The position numbers and the translations under genes were made by a program. The notes under the pieces are model-generated. The model was not told the DNA's origin, ran no database searches, and saw nothing but the letters and a program-made list of their open reading frames with translations. Shown here piece by piece: positions 1 through 7,390 of a stretch of DNA of 55,221 bases. Every line of letters starts with the position of its first letter. Within the stretch, counting starts at the first letter, position 1. The stretch is from Hydrogenophaga sp. (lineage in GTDB: Bacteria; Pseudomonadota; Gammaproteobacteria; Burkholderiales; Burkholderiaceae_C), in the NCBI RefSeq assembly GCF_026125785.1, contig NZ_JAHCKL010000027.1, positions 1 through 55,221 on the forward strand, read 5' to 3'.

Positions 1-345
1 GCGGATGGCGCTGTACTCGGGCGGGGTCATGGTGGCGAGCACGTCCCAGGCGTGCACGAGCTGTTCCATGATCTTGCTGACGCGCGCGAGCATCTTGAAG
101 GCGGGCGGGAGTTCGTCGCGCGCGATGTGGGCGATGGCGGCATGCAGCTCGTGCAGCATGAGCTTCATCCAGAGTTCGCTGGTCTGGTGCTGCACGATGA
201 AGAGCATTTCGTCGTGCGCGGGGGAGAGCGGTTTCTGCGCGCCGAGGATGGCGTCGAGCTGGAGGTAGTCGCCGTAGCTCATGTCGCGGCTGAAGTCGAG
301 TTGCGCGCCTTCCTGGCGCACGATGTCTTCGGGTTTGCTGTGCAT
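1..345 (-). CDS. kynA: Tryptophan 2,3-dioxygenase, N-terminal part (runs off left edge)
   Basis: The first 115 codons are present, and the 3' end lies outside the window. The enzyme is a heme protein that opens the indole ring of L-tryptophan to N-formylkynurenine, the first step of the kynurenine pathway. The segment [14 protein letters not shown] (about residues 49-62) is the family hallmark; His53 matches the active-site histidine known from Xanthomonas TDO, and Phe49 the adjacent substrate-pocket position. The start at 345 opens [11 protein letters not shown], a normal N-terminus for the family. It is the last gene of a minus-strand kynB-kynU-kynA set. A 190-bp gap containing a tandem repeat array separates it from kynU, so it may be co-transcribed or have its own promoter. 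Family assignment is very secure. Confidence 0.95.
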   Translation of the reverse strand, partial: MHSKPEDIVRQEGAQLDFSRDMSYGDYLQLDAILGAQKPLSPAHDEMLFIVQHQTSELWMKLMLHELHAAIAHIARDELPPAFKMLARVSKIMEQLVHAWDVLATMTPPEYSAIR

Positions 346-390
346 GTTGCGCTCTGGTTTGTCTTGTGCCTGTGGGGCTTGTGTGGGAAG

Positions 391-485
391 GGCTTCGACA
401 GGCTCAGCCCGAACGGGTGGGGGCTCAGCCCGAAAGGATGGGGGCTCAGCCCGAAAGGATGGGGTGGGCTCTGTCCGATTGGAGG
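391..485. repeat. Tandem array of a palindromic REP-like repeat, 21-bp period
   Basis: A copy of the element CTTCGACAGGCTCAGCCCGA is followed by units starting GGCTCAGCCCGAA at 401, 422 and 443, exactly 21 bp apart, and by a degraded fourth unit at about 464-485. The core GGGCTnAGCCC is self-complementary. The array fills the kynU-kynA intergenic space. Related copies occur inside kynU and at the 3' end of kynB. Confidence 0.85.
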
Positions 486-535
486 GGAGTGGGCTTGGTC
501 GGAAGGGGCGTTGGGCTGGCTTGCACGGTTGGGGG

Positions 536-1837
536 TCAGGTCACCGCGTGTTTCCGGTTGAATTCGGGGCGCCGCCATTCGCCGCTTTCCAGCACCTGGC
601 GCAGGTGTTCCACGGCATTCCACACGTCTTCGAAGCCGATGTAGAGCGGGGTGAAGCCGAAGCGCAGGATGTCTTTGGTGCCCGTTCGCCCCGGGCCTGT
701 CGAAGGGTCGCCGGCGCGGAAGTCGCCGACGACGCCGCGGGCGATGAGGGCCTGCACGATGGCGTAGGCGCCTTCGTCGCGCGTGAGGCAGACCTGTGAG
801 CCGCGCTGGGTGTGGTCCATGGGGGTGGCCAGGCCCAGGCCGTGGCCTTGGCAGCGGTTCTGTACCAGGCAGATGAAGAGGTCGGTGAGCGCAAGGGATT
901 TGCGGCGCAGTGCGGCCATGCCGCCGTGCGCTTCGGCGGCCAGCAGGGTGTCCACGCCGCATTCCAGCGCGGCCAGGCTGATCATGGGCTGAGTGCCGCA
1001 CTGGTAGCGGGTGATGCCGGGGGCGGGACGGTAGTCGGGCGTGAATTCGAAGGGGGTGGCGTGGCCCCACCAGCCGGCCAGGGGTTGCCAGAAGCGGTCG
1101 GCGTGGTGCGGGTGGACCCAGACGAAGGCGGGCGCGCCGGGACCGCCGTTGAGGTACTTGTAGCCGCAGCCCACGGCGTAGTCGGCGCCAGCGCTGCCCA
1201 GGTCCACCGGCACGGCGCCGGCGCTGTGCGCCAGGTCCCACACCACGAGCGCGCCCACCGCGTGGGCGGCGGCGGTCACGGCCGCCATGTCGTGCATGGC
1301 GCCGGTGCGGTAGTTCACGTGGGTGAGCATGAGCACGGCCAGTTCGGGCGTGAGCGCGGCGGCGATGTCTTCGGGCTCCACCAGCACCAGTTCAAAGCCA
1401 CGTTCCTTGCACAGGGCTTCGGCGATGTAGAGGTCGGTGGGGAAGTTGCTGCGTTCGCTGACGATGCGTTTGCGCCCCGGGTGGTCGGCCGCGCTCAGGC
1501 TGAGGGCGGCGGAGAGCACCTTGAAGAGGTTGACCGAGGTGCTGTCGGTGGCCACCACGGTGCCGGGGGGGGCGCCAATCAGCCGCGCGATCTTGTCGCC
1601 CACCTGGCCCGGCAGGGAGAACCAGCCGTGCTTGTTCCAGCTCTGGATGAGGTCCTGGCCCCATTCCTGGGTCACCACCTGGGCCACACGCGCGGGGGTG
1701 CTGCGCGGCATGGCGCCCAGGGAGTTGCCGTCCAGGTAGAGGGTGCCTTCGGGGATGTGGAAGAGTTCGCGCAGGGGGCGCAGGGGGTCTTGTGCGTCCA
1801 GGGCGCGGCAGTCTTGCAGGGTGGTTGTGGTGGTCAT
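536..1837 (-). CDS. kynU: Kynureninase
   Basis: This PLP-dependent enzyme cleaves L-kynurenine to anthranilate and alanine. Family features are visible in order: YLDGNSLG near residue 34, [11 protein letters not shown] in the middle, DLAHSAGA, and the PLP-lysine motif [10 protein letters not shown]. The C-terminal [11 protein letters not shown] is also typical. The protein is 433 residues, somewhat longer than the usual roughly 415. Part of the excess is a 12-13 residue stretch [13 protein letters not shown] (about 376-388), between the conserved VVGDFRA and DILRFGF blocks. It is encoded by a degenerate copy of the REP-like repeat that also forms arrays on both sides of this gene. The reading frame is preserved, so the enzyme is probably intact with a surface-loop insertion. 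It lies 96 bp downstream of kynB. Confidence 0.95.
   Translation of the reverse strand: MTTTTTLQDCRALDAQDPLRPLRELFHIPEGTLYLDGNSLGAMPRSTPARVAQVVTQEWGQDLIQSWNKHGWFSLPGQVGDKIARLIGAPPGTVVATDSTSVNLFKVLSAALSLSAADHPGRKRIVSERSNFPTDLYIAEALCKERGFELVLVEPEDIAAALTPELAVLMLTHVNYRTGAMHDMAAVTAAAHAVGALVVWDLAHSAGAVPVDLGSAGADYAVGCGYKYLNGGPGAPAFVWVHPHHADRFWQPLAGWWGHATPFEFTPDYRPAPGITRYQCGTQPMISLAALECGVDTLLAAEAHGGMAALRRKSLALTDLFICLVQNRCQGHGLGLATPMDHTQRGSQVCLTRDEGAYAIVQALIARGVVGDFRAGDPSTGPGRTGTKDILRFGFTPLYIGFEDVWNAVEHLRQVLESGEWRRPEFNRKHAVT
681..707. repeat. Degenerate REP-like element inside the kynU coding sequence
   Basis: The sequence has the two ends of the neighbouring repeat (CCGTTCG on the left, CCTGTCGAAG on the right) around an altered centre (CCCCGGG). 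Read on the minus strand it contributes the codons for the extra loop in kynureninase without shifting the frame. The match is by eye and the centre differs from the array copies. Confidence 0.6.
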
Positions 1838-1855
1838 GGTGCTGTGTTGGGAGGG

Positions 1856-1952
1856 GCTTCGACAGGCTCAGCCCGAACGGTGGGTGGGCTCAGCTCGTGT
1901 GGTGGGTGGGCTCAGCTCGTGCGGTGGATGGGCTCAGCTCGTGTGGTGGGTG
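1856..1952. repeat. Second tandem REP-like array, 22-bp period
   Basis: Units beginning GGCTCAG start at 1865, 1887, 1909 and 1931, each 22 bp apart, after the leader CTTCGACA. The first unit is close to the left array; the later ones have changed to GGCTCAGCTCGTGTGGTGGG. The fourth unit supplies the TGA stop of kynB (complement of 1934-1936), so the last residues of KynB (about THHTS) are repeat-encoded. Confidence 0.85.
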
Positions 1953-2584
1953 GGCAGTTCGCGGAGGATGGCGCGCACGGGGCTGGCGTCGGCGGTGGTG
2001 AGTTTCAGGGGCAGGGCGATGAGTTCGTAGTCGCCCTCGGGCACGCCGTCGAGCAGCAGGTTCTCCAGCACGCGCAGGCCGAGCCGGCGGATGGTCTGGT
2101 GGCTGTCCAGGGTCTTGCTGTCGGCGGGGTCGATGCTGGCGCTGTCGATGCCGATGAGCAGCACGCCGAGGCGGGCGAGTTGCGCCACGGTGTCGGGCGC
2201 GAAGGCGGGCAGGGCGTGGTCGAAGCGGTCTTGCGGCTGGGTGTCGTACACGCGCACCAGCACGCGCGGTGGCAGGCTGGCGTCCAGCGCGTGGGCGATG
2301 TGGTGCGGCTGCACCAGCGGGCCGCAGCCGATGGCGTGGATGACGCGGCAGGGGCCGATGAAGGCGTCGAGCGCGACGGCGCCGATGGCCGCGCCTTCGG
2401 GGTCGTAGTGCAGGGGGGCGTCGGCGTGCGCGCCGACGTGGGGCGAGAGCGTGATGGCGCTGACGTTGACCGGGCAGCCTGGGCCTATGGTGGCGGCCCA
2501 TTGCTGCGCGTAGGGCGTGTCTCCCGGGAAAACCGGTGAGCCCGCGTGCACGGGGGGGGAGATGTCCCAGAGCTGCTTCTTCAT
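1934..2584 (-). CDS. kynB: Kynurenine formamidase (arylformamidase)
   Basis: KynB hydrolyses N-formylkynurenine to kynurenine and formate, the second step of tryptophan breakdown. It is a cyclase-family metalloenzyme; the metal-binding signature HVGAHADAP (HxxxHxDxP) is near residue 50, after PVNVSAITLSP. The chosen start at 2584 gives MKKQLWDISPPVHAG and 216 residues, the normal length and N-terminus; the upstream ATG at 2608 would add eight residues not typical of the family. It is the first gene of kynBUA. The 3' end runs into a tandem repeat array that provides the stop codon, so the last few residues are probably not native KynB. Confidence 0.93.
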   Translation of the reverse strand: MKKQLWDISPPVHAGSPVFPGDTPYAQQWAATIGPGCPVNVSAITLSPHVGAHADAPLHYDPEGAAIGAVALDAFIGPCRVIHAIGCGPLVQPHHIAHALDASLPPRVLVRVYDTQPQDRFDHALPAFAPDTVAQLARLGVLLIGIDSASIDPADSKTLDSHQTIRRLGLRVLENLLLDGVPEGDYELIALPLKLTTADASPVRAILRELPTHHTS

Positions 2585-2636
2585 GGTGCGGTGAAGGTAG
2601 CACCGCAAAAAAAGCCGTGGTGTCGGTTAATCCCAA

Positions 2637-2662
2637 CAGGCCCTGAAAATAGTTCAGGCCTG
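2637..2662. promoter_or_regulatory. Inverted repeat upstream of kynB, candidate operator
   Basis: Arms CAGGCCCTGAA and TTCAGGCCTG flank AATAG; the left arm has one extra C. It lies 53-78 bp upstream of the kynB start in the 88-bp gap to the ykgJ-like gene. In related bacteria kyn operons are controlled by an Lrp/AsnC-type regulator (KynR). No such gene is in the window, so the link is inference. Confidence 0.4.
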
Positions 2663-2672
2663 AATCAAATGC

Positions 2673-2981
2673 TCAAGTCGGCAACGGCCGTAGGCCGTGG
2701 CGCTGGCGCGCGCGTGCGCAGGCTTCGCTGCCTTCCTCGAATTCGCGGCAGGGGGAGGGTCGCCACTCGTAGATGCCGCAGACGGCGTGCGTGCCCACCT
2801 TGCCGGAGAGCGCCGCGCAGCGCGGGGGCGAGTGGTCGGTGCCGCGCATGCGCAGCGTGCTGTGGGTGACCTCCACCGCCAGCCCGGTGGGCACCGTGCC
2901 GCCCATGTCCTCGCCCTCGTGCACCGAGAAGTCGACGCGGAAGCAGGCGCAGCAGGCGCCGCAATCGGTGCAGGCGCTCAT
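2673..2981 (-). CDS. YkgJ-family cysteine cluster protein
   Basis: This is a 102-residue protein with the N-terminal cysteine cluster MSACTDCGACCACF and further cysteines at about 55, 68 and 78 (PPRCAAL, AVCGIYEWRPSPCREF), the pattern of the YkgJ/UPF0153 family. The cysteines are thought to bind a metal, probably zinc or an Fe-S cluster, but the function is not established. The start at 2981 overlaps the end of the methyltransferase gene by 4 bp (ATGA), implying translational coupling at the end of the argD-argF operon. A much longer open frame continues upstream but overlaps the methyltransferase; the short start fits the family. Confidence 0.85.
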   Translation of the reverse strand: MSACTDCGACCACFRVDFSVHEGEDMGGTVPTGLAVEVTHSTLRMRGTDHSPPRCAALSGKVGTHAVCGIYEWRPSPCREFEEGSEACARARQRHGLRPLPT

Positions 2982-3913
2982 GGCGTGGCTTGTGCGCCGA
3001 GCGCGGGCGCGCGGTACAGCAGCACCTTGAGCGCGCGCTCGGGCGCGGCGTCGGTGAAGGCTTCGGGGTTGGGCAGGCGCTGCTCGAACGCCAGTTCCGG
3101 CGCGGCTTCGCGCACGAGGTCTTGCAGGAAGTCGGGGCCCAGTTCGGGGGCGTTCAGGCAGAGCAGCGCGCGGCCTCCGGGGCGCAGCAGATCGGGCAGG
3201 CGGCGCATGAGGCGCGCGTAGTCCTTGGTGGCGACGAAGCTGCCCTTCTGGTAGCTGGGCGGGTCGACGATGACTAGGCCGTAGGGGCCGCCGCGCGTGA
3301 TGCGGCCCCAGGTCTTGAAGATGTCGTGCGCGAGGAAACTCGCGCCGCCGCCCAGGCCGTTGAGTGCATGGTTCTGCTGGCCGATGGCCATGGCGCCGCT
3401 GCTCATGTCCACGTTCACCACCTGCCTGGCACCGCCTTGCAGTGCCGCCACCGAGAAGGCGCCGGTGTAGGCGAAGAGGTTGAGCACGGTCTGCCCGCGC
3501 GCGTTCTCCCGCACCCACTGGCGGCCCGTGGCCATGTCGAGGAACAGGCCGTGGTTCTGGCCCCGGAGCACATGCACCAGGTAGCGCGCGCCGCCTTCGT
3601 GCACCACGTGCGGATCGGGCACGCTGCCGGCCATGAGGCGGGTTTCGGTGCGGCCCTCGTGCCGGCACTGGAAGACCCAGTTCAGCGTCGCGCCTTCGGG
3701 CGCGATGGCCGCCCAGCGCCGCTGCAGTGCGTCGTGCAGCAGTGCCAGCGTGGTGTCGTCCACCGGCAGGAAGCTGGTCAGCACCCAGACCGGTGGGAAG
3801 GCGTCCAGTGCCCACTGTTCGCAGCCAGGGAATCGTCCGCCCCGGCCGTGGAAGATGCGCCGCGCATCCGCCGACGGCTCGATGCGCGCGATGGCGTCGA
3901 GCAGGGCCTGCAT
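2978..3913 (-). CDS. Class I SAM-dependent methyltransferase (RlmI/RlmK-like)
   Basis: This is a 311-residue protein. SAM-binding motif I is VLNLFAYTGAFSVAAL (about residues 143-158), followed by the acidic strand VVNVDMS; motif IV is IVDPPSYQKG, typical of the family that includes the 23S rRNA m5C methyltransferases RlmI and RlmK. The N-terminal third (FHGRGG, VWVLTSFLP) differs from RlmI and there is no obvious PUA domain, so the substrate cannot be named; RNA is the likeliest target. The gene starts 10 bp after the argF stop and overlaps the ykgJ-like gene by 4 bp, so it belongs to the arginine operon transcript. Confidence 0.85.
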   Translation of the reverse strand: MQALLDAIARIEPSADARRIFHGRGGRFPGCEQWALDAFPPVWVLTSFLPVDDTTLALLHDALQRRWAAIAPEGATLNWVFQCRHEGRTETRLMAGSVPDPHVVHEGGARYLVHVLRGQNHGLFLDMATGRQWVRENARGQTVLNLFAYTGAFSVAALQGGARQVVNVDMSSGAMAIGQQNHALNGLGGGASFLAHDIFKTWGRITRGGPYGLVIVDPPSYQKGSFVATKDYARLMRRLPDLLRPGGRALLCLNAPELGPDFLQDLVREAAPELAFEQRLPNPEAFTDAAPERALKVLLYRAPALGAQATP

Positions 3914-3923
3914 GGAGCTCGGC

Positions 3924-4850
3924 TCAGGTGAGGTGGCCGAGCAGCAGGTACTCCATCAGGGCCTTCTGCACGTGCATGCGGTTCTCGGCCTCGTCCCACA
4001 CCACCGACTGCGGGCCGTCGATGACTTCGGCGCTGACCTCTTCGCCACGGTGCGCGGGCAGGCAGTGCATGAAGAGCGCGTCGGGCTTGGCCAGGCGCAT
4101 CATGTCCTCGTCCACGCACCACTGGGCAAAGGCCTTGCGGCGGGCTTCGTTCTCGGCCTCGAAGCCCATGCTGGTCCAGACGTCGGTGGTGACGAGGTCG
4201 GCGCCCCGGCAGGCTTCGCGCGGGTCCTTGAAGGTCTTGTAGCAGGCCGTGTTCTTCACGCCCGCCACGGCGGTGTCGATGCCGTAGCCGCTGGGCGTGC
4301 TCACGTGCACCGTGAAGCCCAGGACCTCGGCCGCCTGCAGCCAGGTGTTGGCCATGTTGTTGCCGTCGCCCACCCAGGCCACGACCTTGCCGCGGATGTC
4401 GCCGCGGTATTCGTTGTAGGTGAAGATGTCGGCCAGGATCTGGCAGGGGTGGTACTCGTTGGTGAGGCCGTTGATGACCGGCACGCGCGAGTGCGCCGCG
4501 AAGGACTCGATCTTCTGCTGCTCGAAGGTGCGGATCATCACGATGTCGACCATGCGGCTGATCACGCGCGCGCTGTCCTCGATGGGCTCGGCGCGGCCGA
4601 GCTGGCTGTCGCCGGTGGTGAGGTGCACCACGGAGCCGCCCATCTGGTACATGCCGGCCTCGAAGCTCACGCGGGTGCGCGTGCTGGCCTTCTCGAAGAT
4701 CATGGCCAGGGTGCGGTCCGGGTCGGCGAAGGGCTGGTACTTCTCGAACGCCTTGAACTTTTTCTTGATGTGCGCGGCACGGCCGAGCAGGTAGGCGTAC
4801 TCGTCGGCCGTGAGGTCCTTGAACTGCAGGTAGTGCTTGATGCTGCTCAT
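3924..4850 (-). CDS. argF: Ornithine carbamoyltransferase
   Basis: ArgF joins carbamoyl phosphate and ornithine to give citrulline in cytosolic arginine synthesis. It has 308 residues, standard length. The carbamoyl-phosphate signature STRTR sits in EKASTRTRVSFE near residue 55, HPCQILAD is in the middle, the ornithine loop DVWTSMG is near residue 225, and the catalytic HCLPAHRGEE is near the C-terminus. The SMG loop separates it from aspartate carbamoyltransferases. It follows argD by 13 bp in the same direction. This spacing and the shared pathway support an argD-argF operon. Confidence 0.96.
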   Translation of the reverse strand: MSSIKHYLQFKDLTADEYAYLLGRAAHIKKKFKAFEKYQPFADPDRTLAMIFEKASTRTRVSFEAGMYQMGGSVVHLTTGDSQLGRAEPIEDSARVISRMVDIVMIRTFEQQKIESFAAHSRVPVINGLTNEYHPCQILADIFTYNEYRGDIRGKVVAWVGDGNNMANTWLQAAEVLGFTVHVSTPSGYGIDTAVAGVKNTACYKTFKDPREACRGADLVTTDVWTSMGFEAENEARRKAFAQWCVDEDMMRLAKPDALFMHCLPAHRGEEVSAEVIDGPQSVVWDEAENRMHVQKALMEYLLLGHLT

Positions 4851-4863
4851 GAGGCGGCGCCCG

Positions 4864-6063
4864 TCATTCGGCCAGGAAGGCGTGGATCAGCGGCAGCAGG
4901 ATGGCGGCCACTTCGTCGGCTTCGGCGGTGGTCATGATCAGCGGCGGCACCAGGCGGATGACGGTGTCGGCCGTCACCGAGAGCAGCAGGCCGGCATCGG
5001 CCGCGCGCTGGGTGAGCACGCCGCAGGGCTTGGCCAGTTCGATGCCGATCATCAGGCCCTGGCCGCGCACTTCCTTGACACCAGGTTTGCCGGCGAGGGA
5101 CTTGTCCAGCAGGGCGTGCAGGTGGGCACCCACGCGCGCGGCGTTGTCCAGCAGGCCGTCTTCTTCCATGATGCGAATGGTTTCCACACCGGCGCGCATG
5201 GCCAGCGGGTTGCCACCAAAGGTGGTGCCGTGGTTGCCGGGCTGGAAGATCTGCGCGGCCTTGGGGCCGGCCACCACCGCGCCGATCGGCACGCCAGAGC
5301 CCAGACCCTTGGCCAGGGGCATCACGTCGGGCTGGATGCCGGCCCACTGGTGGGCGAACCACTTGCCGGTGCGGCCCATGCCGCACTGCACTTCGTCGAT
5401 CATCATGAGCCAGTCGTTGGCGTCGCACAGGGCACGCACGTCCTTGAGGTACTGCGCGCGCATGGGGTTGATGCCACCCTCGCCCTGGATCGTCTCGAAG
5501 AACACGGCGACCACGTTCGGGTTGCCCACGGTGGCCTTCTTCAGGGCTTCGATGTCGTTGAGCGGCACCCGGATGAAACCTTCCACCAGTGGGCCGAAGC
5601 CGGCCTGCACCTTGGGGTTGCCGGTGGCGGAGAGGGTGGCGATGGAGCGGCCGTGGAAGGCCTTCTCGTAGACCACGATCTCCGGCTTCTCGATGCCTTT
5701 GTCATGGCCGTACTTGCGCGCCAGCTTGAGCGCGGCCTCGTTGGCTTCCAGGCCGCTGCTGCAGAAGAACACGTTGGTCAGGCCGGAGCGCTCCACCAGC
5801 ATCTGCGCCAGGCGCTCCTGGTCGGGCACGTGGTAGTAGTTGCAGCAGTGGATCATCTTCGCTACCTGGTCCTGCAGGGCGGGCACCAGTTTGGGGTGGC
5901 CGTGCCCCAGGGTGTTGACGGCGATGCCGGCCAGCGCATCCAGGTACTCCTTGCCGTTGACGTCCCAGACGCGCACACCTCGACCGTGCGACATCGCGAT
6001 CGGCAGGCGACCGTAGGTGTTCATCACGTGGGGCGAGGTGGCGGGGTTCAAGGCGGCGTTCAT
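4864..6063 (-). CDS. argD: Acetylornithine aminotransferase
   Basis: This class III PLP aminotransferase converts N-acetylglutamate semialdehyde to N-acetylornithine; many relatives also act on N-succinyl-diaminopimelate. It has 399 residues, normal length. Visible signatures are the N-terminal GRGVRVWDVNGKEYLD, FFCSSGLEANEAALK, MIDEVQCGMGRTG, the PLP-lysine region MPLAKGLGSGVPIGA, and GTTFGGNPLA. The start at 6063 is followed by a conventional N-terminus. The upstream leader on the minus strand holds a terminator-like hairpin (6115-6140), so attenuation of the operon is possible. It is the first gene of argD-argF-methyltransferase-ykgJ. Confidence 0.95.
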   Translation of the reverse strand: MNAALNPATSPHVMNTYGRLPIAMSHGRGVRVWDVNGKEYLDALAGIAVNTLGHGHPKLVPALQDQVAKMIHCCNYYHVPDQERLAQMLVERSGLTNVFFCSSGLEANEAALKLARKYGHDKGIEKPEIVVYEKAFHGRSIATLSATGNPKVQAGFGPLVEGFIRVPLNDIEALKKATVGNPNVVAVFFETIQGEGGINPMRAQYLKDVRALCDANDWLMMIDEVQCGMGRTGKWFAHQWAGIQPDVMPLAKGLGSGVPIGAVVAGPKAAQIFQPGNHGTTFGGNPLAMRAGVETIRIMEEDGLLDNAARVGAHLHALLDKSLAGKPGVKEVRGQGLMIGIELAKPCGVLTQRAADAGLLLSVTADTVIRLVPPLIMTTAEADEVAAILLPLIHAFLAE

Positions 6064-6105
6064 GCGGTGACTCCGTGGTGGGTGGCTGGCGCGGACAGAA
6101 AGCCC

Positions 6106-6140
6106 GCAAAAGAAAGCGGCTCAACGCAGGTTGAGCCGTT
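6106..6140 (-). terminator. Terminator-like hairpin in the argD leader
   Basis: The perfect arms CGGCTCAAC and GTTGAGCCG (6117-6125 and 6130-6138) enclose a 4-nt loop. Read on the minus strand the stem is followed directly by CTTTCTTTTG. No minus-strand gene lies upstream before the divergent DUF3579 gene, so this is either an attenuator in the argD leader or the terminator of a short unannotated transcript. Confidence 0.5.
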
Positions 6141-6246
6141 GAAGCACGATTCTAGGCGCTCGCGCAGGCATCATCATTGCTTGTTGGGCATCGCTGCCAT
6201 GCGGGCGGCCCGCGGTGTCCGGGTGCGGCGGTTTTCCGGGCTTGAG

Positions 6247-6258
6247 TCTTATATAAGA
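6247..6258. promoter_or_regulatory. Perfect palindrome TCTTATATAAGA in the argD/DUF3579 intergenic region
   Basis: This 12-bp perfect palindrome is AT-rich within GC-rich DNA, about 90 bp upstream of the DUF3579 start and 184 bp upstream of argD. It could be an operator or contain a -10 element. A related site with arms TGTCTT and AAGACA occurs at 51817. The cognate regulator is unknown. Confidence 0.4.
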
Positions 6259-6347
6259 TAGAATACCTGTCTGCCACGCCCGGCGAGCCACCCTCGCCAA
6301 GGCGCTGCCGCTTTCCCTGCAGGCCCTCCACCCGAAGGCGCTTCCCG

Positions 6348-6656
6348 ATGGTCTCACCCTCCGCCAAACAAGTCTTCATTCAAGGCATCACCCGGGATGG
6401 ACGCACGTTTCGTCCGAGCGACTGGGCAGAGCGGTTGGCCGGCGTGATGAGCAGCTTCCGGCCCGGTGGCGCCCAGCCGGGCAGCCACCTCAGCTACTCC
6501 CCCTGGTGCGTGCCCAACACCATCAACGGCGTCAAGTGCGTGGTGGTCCATTCGGACCTGCGTGAAGCCGAGCCCATGGCCTGGGACTTCTGCATGAACT
6601 TCGCGCGCGACAACGACCTGCAGGTGGCCGAGGGCTGCCTGCTGCCGGAGAAGTAG
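6348..6656 (+). CDS. DUF3579 domain protein
   Basis: This is a 102-residue protein of the DUF3579 family, small acidic proteins of unknown function conserved in betaproteobacteria. The conserved central segment is CVPNTINGVKCVVV (about 53-66), followed by EPMAWDFCMNFARDN. There is no signal peptide or membrane segment, so it is probably cytosolic. Its position between argD and rpsT is one I recognise from this group of bacteria. It is divergent from argD and convergent with rpsT; a bidirectional terminator lies between the two 3' ends. Confidence 0.85.
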   Translation: MVSPSAKQVFIQGITRDGRTFRPSDWAERLAGVMSSFRPGGAQPGSHLSYSPWCVPNTINGVKCVVVHSDLREAEPMAWDFCMNFARDNDLQVAEGCLLPEK

Positions 6657-6850
6657 AGAGCTCCCCCCTGCGCCGCTGCGCGGCTTCCCCCCTCCGTGGC
6701 GCGCCTTCGGCGCTTCGAGGGGGGACGGCACCTTGGGCCGGCGGAGCCGGACCCTCGGTGCCTCTGGGGGCTGCGGCCTCGCTGCGCGGCCTTGTGGGGG
6801 AGGGTGTTCCTTGGGCTGACGGGGTTGGGTCTCGGTGCGCTGGCTTCGGA
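6657..6850. repeat. GC-rich intergenic palindromic repeat region
   Basis: This stretch has no gene. It holds C-runs and G-runs around short inverted repeats, for example GCCGCTGCGCGGC, GGCGCGCCTTCGGCGC and CCGGCGGAGCCGG. This mosaic looks like the dispersed intergenic repeat I associate with Comamonadaceae genomes. I see no open frame with coding character here; frames crossing it are byproducts of the high GC content. Confidence 0.55.
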
Positions 6851-6852
6851 AA

Positions 6853-6881
6853 CAAAAAAGCCGTCTTGCGACGGCTTTTTG
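6853..6881. terminator. Bidirectional rho-independent terminator between DUF3579 and rpsT
   Basis: AAAAAAGCCGTC, a short loop and GACGGCTTTTT form a stem with a T-run on either strand. It can end both the plus-strand DUF3579 transcript and the minus-strand rpsT transcript, which converge here. Confidence 0.9.
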
Positions 6882-6969
6882 CTTTTGCTGGCAGCGCACC
6901 GTTTCAAACGGCGGGCCGGTGCGGCCCGGGCTGATGGCCTGAGCGGGTCAGGCCGGTGAGGGTAGCGGG

Positions 6970-7269
6970 TCAGGCAGCGGCTGCTGCGAGGCCCTTGACC
7001 TTGGCCGACAGGCGGCTCTTGTCGCGCGCGGCCTTGTTCTTGTGGAAGATGCCTTTGTCGGCCACGGTGTCCACGACCTTCTGCATCTTGGCAAAGAGTT
7101 CGGTGGCCTTGGCCTTGTCGCCACTCAGAACGGCCTTTTCGACGTTCTTGACGGCGGTGCGGTATTTGGAGCGCAGCGAGGTGTTGGCTGCGTTGAGCTT
7201 GACGTCCTGGCGGGCGCGTTTGCGGCCGGATGCCAGGCGGGGGTTCTTTTTCTTCGGCTTGGTTGCCAT
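6970..7269 (-). CDS. rpsT: 30S ribosomal protein S20
   Basis: S20 binds 16S rRNA in the small subunit. The protein is 99 residues, with the Lys/Arg-rich N-terminus [21 protein letters not shown], the helical [10 protein letters not shown] segment, and the conserved [16 protein letters not shown]. It is slightly longer than E. coli S20 (87), with an alanine-rich tail. It is monocistronic: divergent from murJ (121-bp shared upstream region) and ended by the terminator at 6853-6881. Confidence 0.97.
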   Translation of the reverse strand: MATKPKKKNPRLASGRKRARQDVKLNAANTSLRSKYRTAVKNVEKAVLSGDKAKATELFAKMQKVVDTVADKGIFHKNKAARDKSRLSAKVKGLAAAAA

Positions 7270-7390
7270 GGTGGAATTCCTATGCGATGTTTGGGGATGA
7301 TGCCAGCAAAGCCCGCGATTTTAGCACGGCAGGGGTGTCCGGCCCATCCGGGGCGCCGGCCGGCATGGGGCGGGTCGTTACACTCCCGGC

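Noticed and set aside
391-485. Possible CRISPR array
   Set aside because: The units are 21 bp tandem repeats without unique spacers and there are no cas genes; the same core occurs elsewhere as a dispersed repeat.
812-2539. A 575-codon plus-strand frame across kynU and kynB
   Set aside because: It is antisense to two well-recognised enzymes, with Gly/His/Val-rich translation. It is a byproduct of GC-rich codon use.
2673-3815. A 380-codon frame joining the YkgJ-like protein to upstream sequence
   Set aside because: Upstream of 2981 it is out of frame over the methyltransferase gene. The family protein begins at MSACTDCG.
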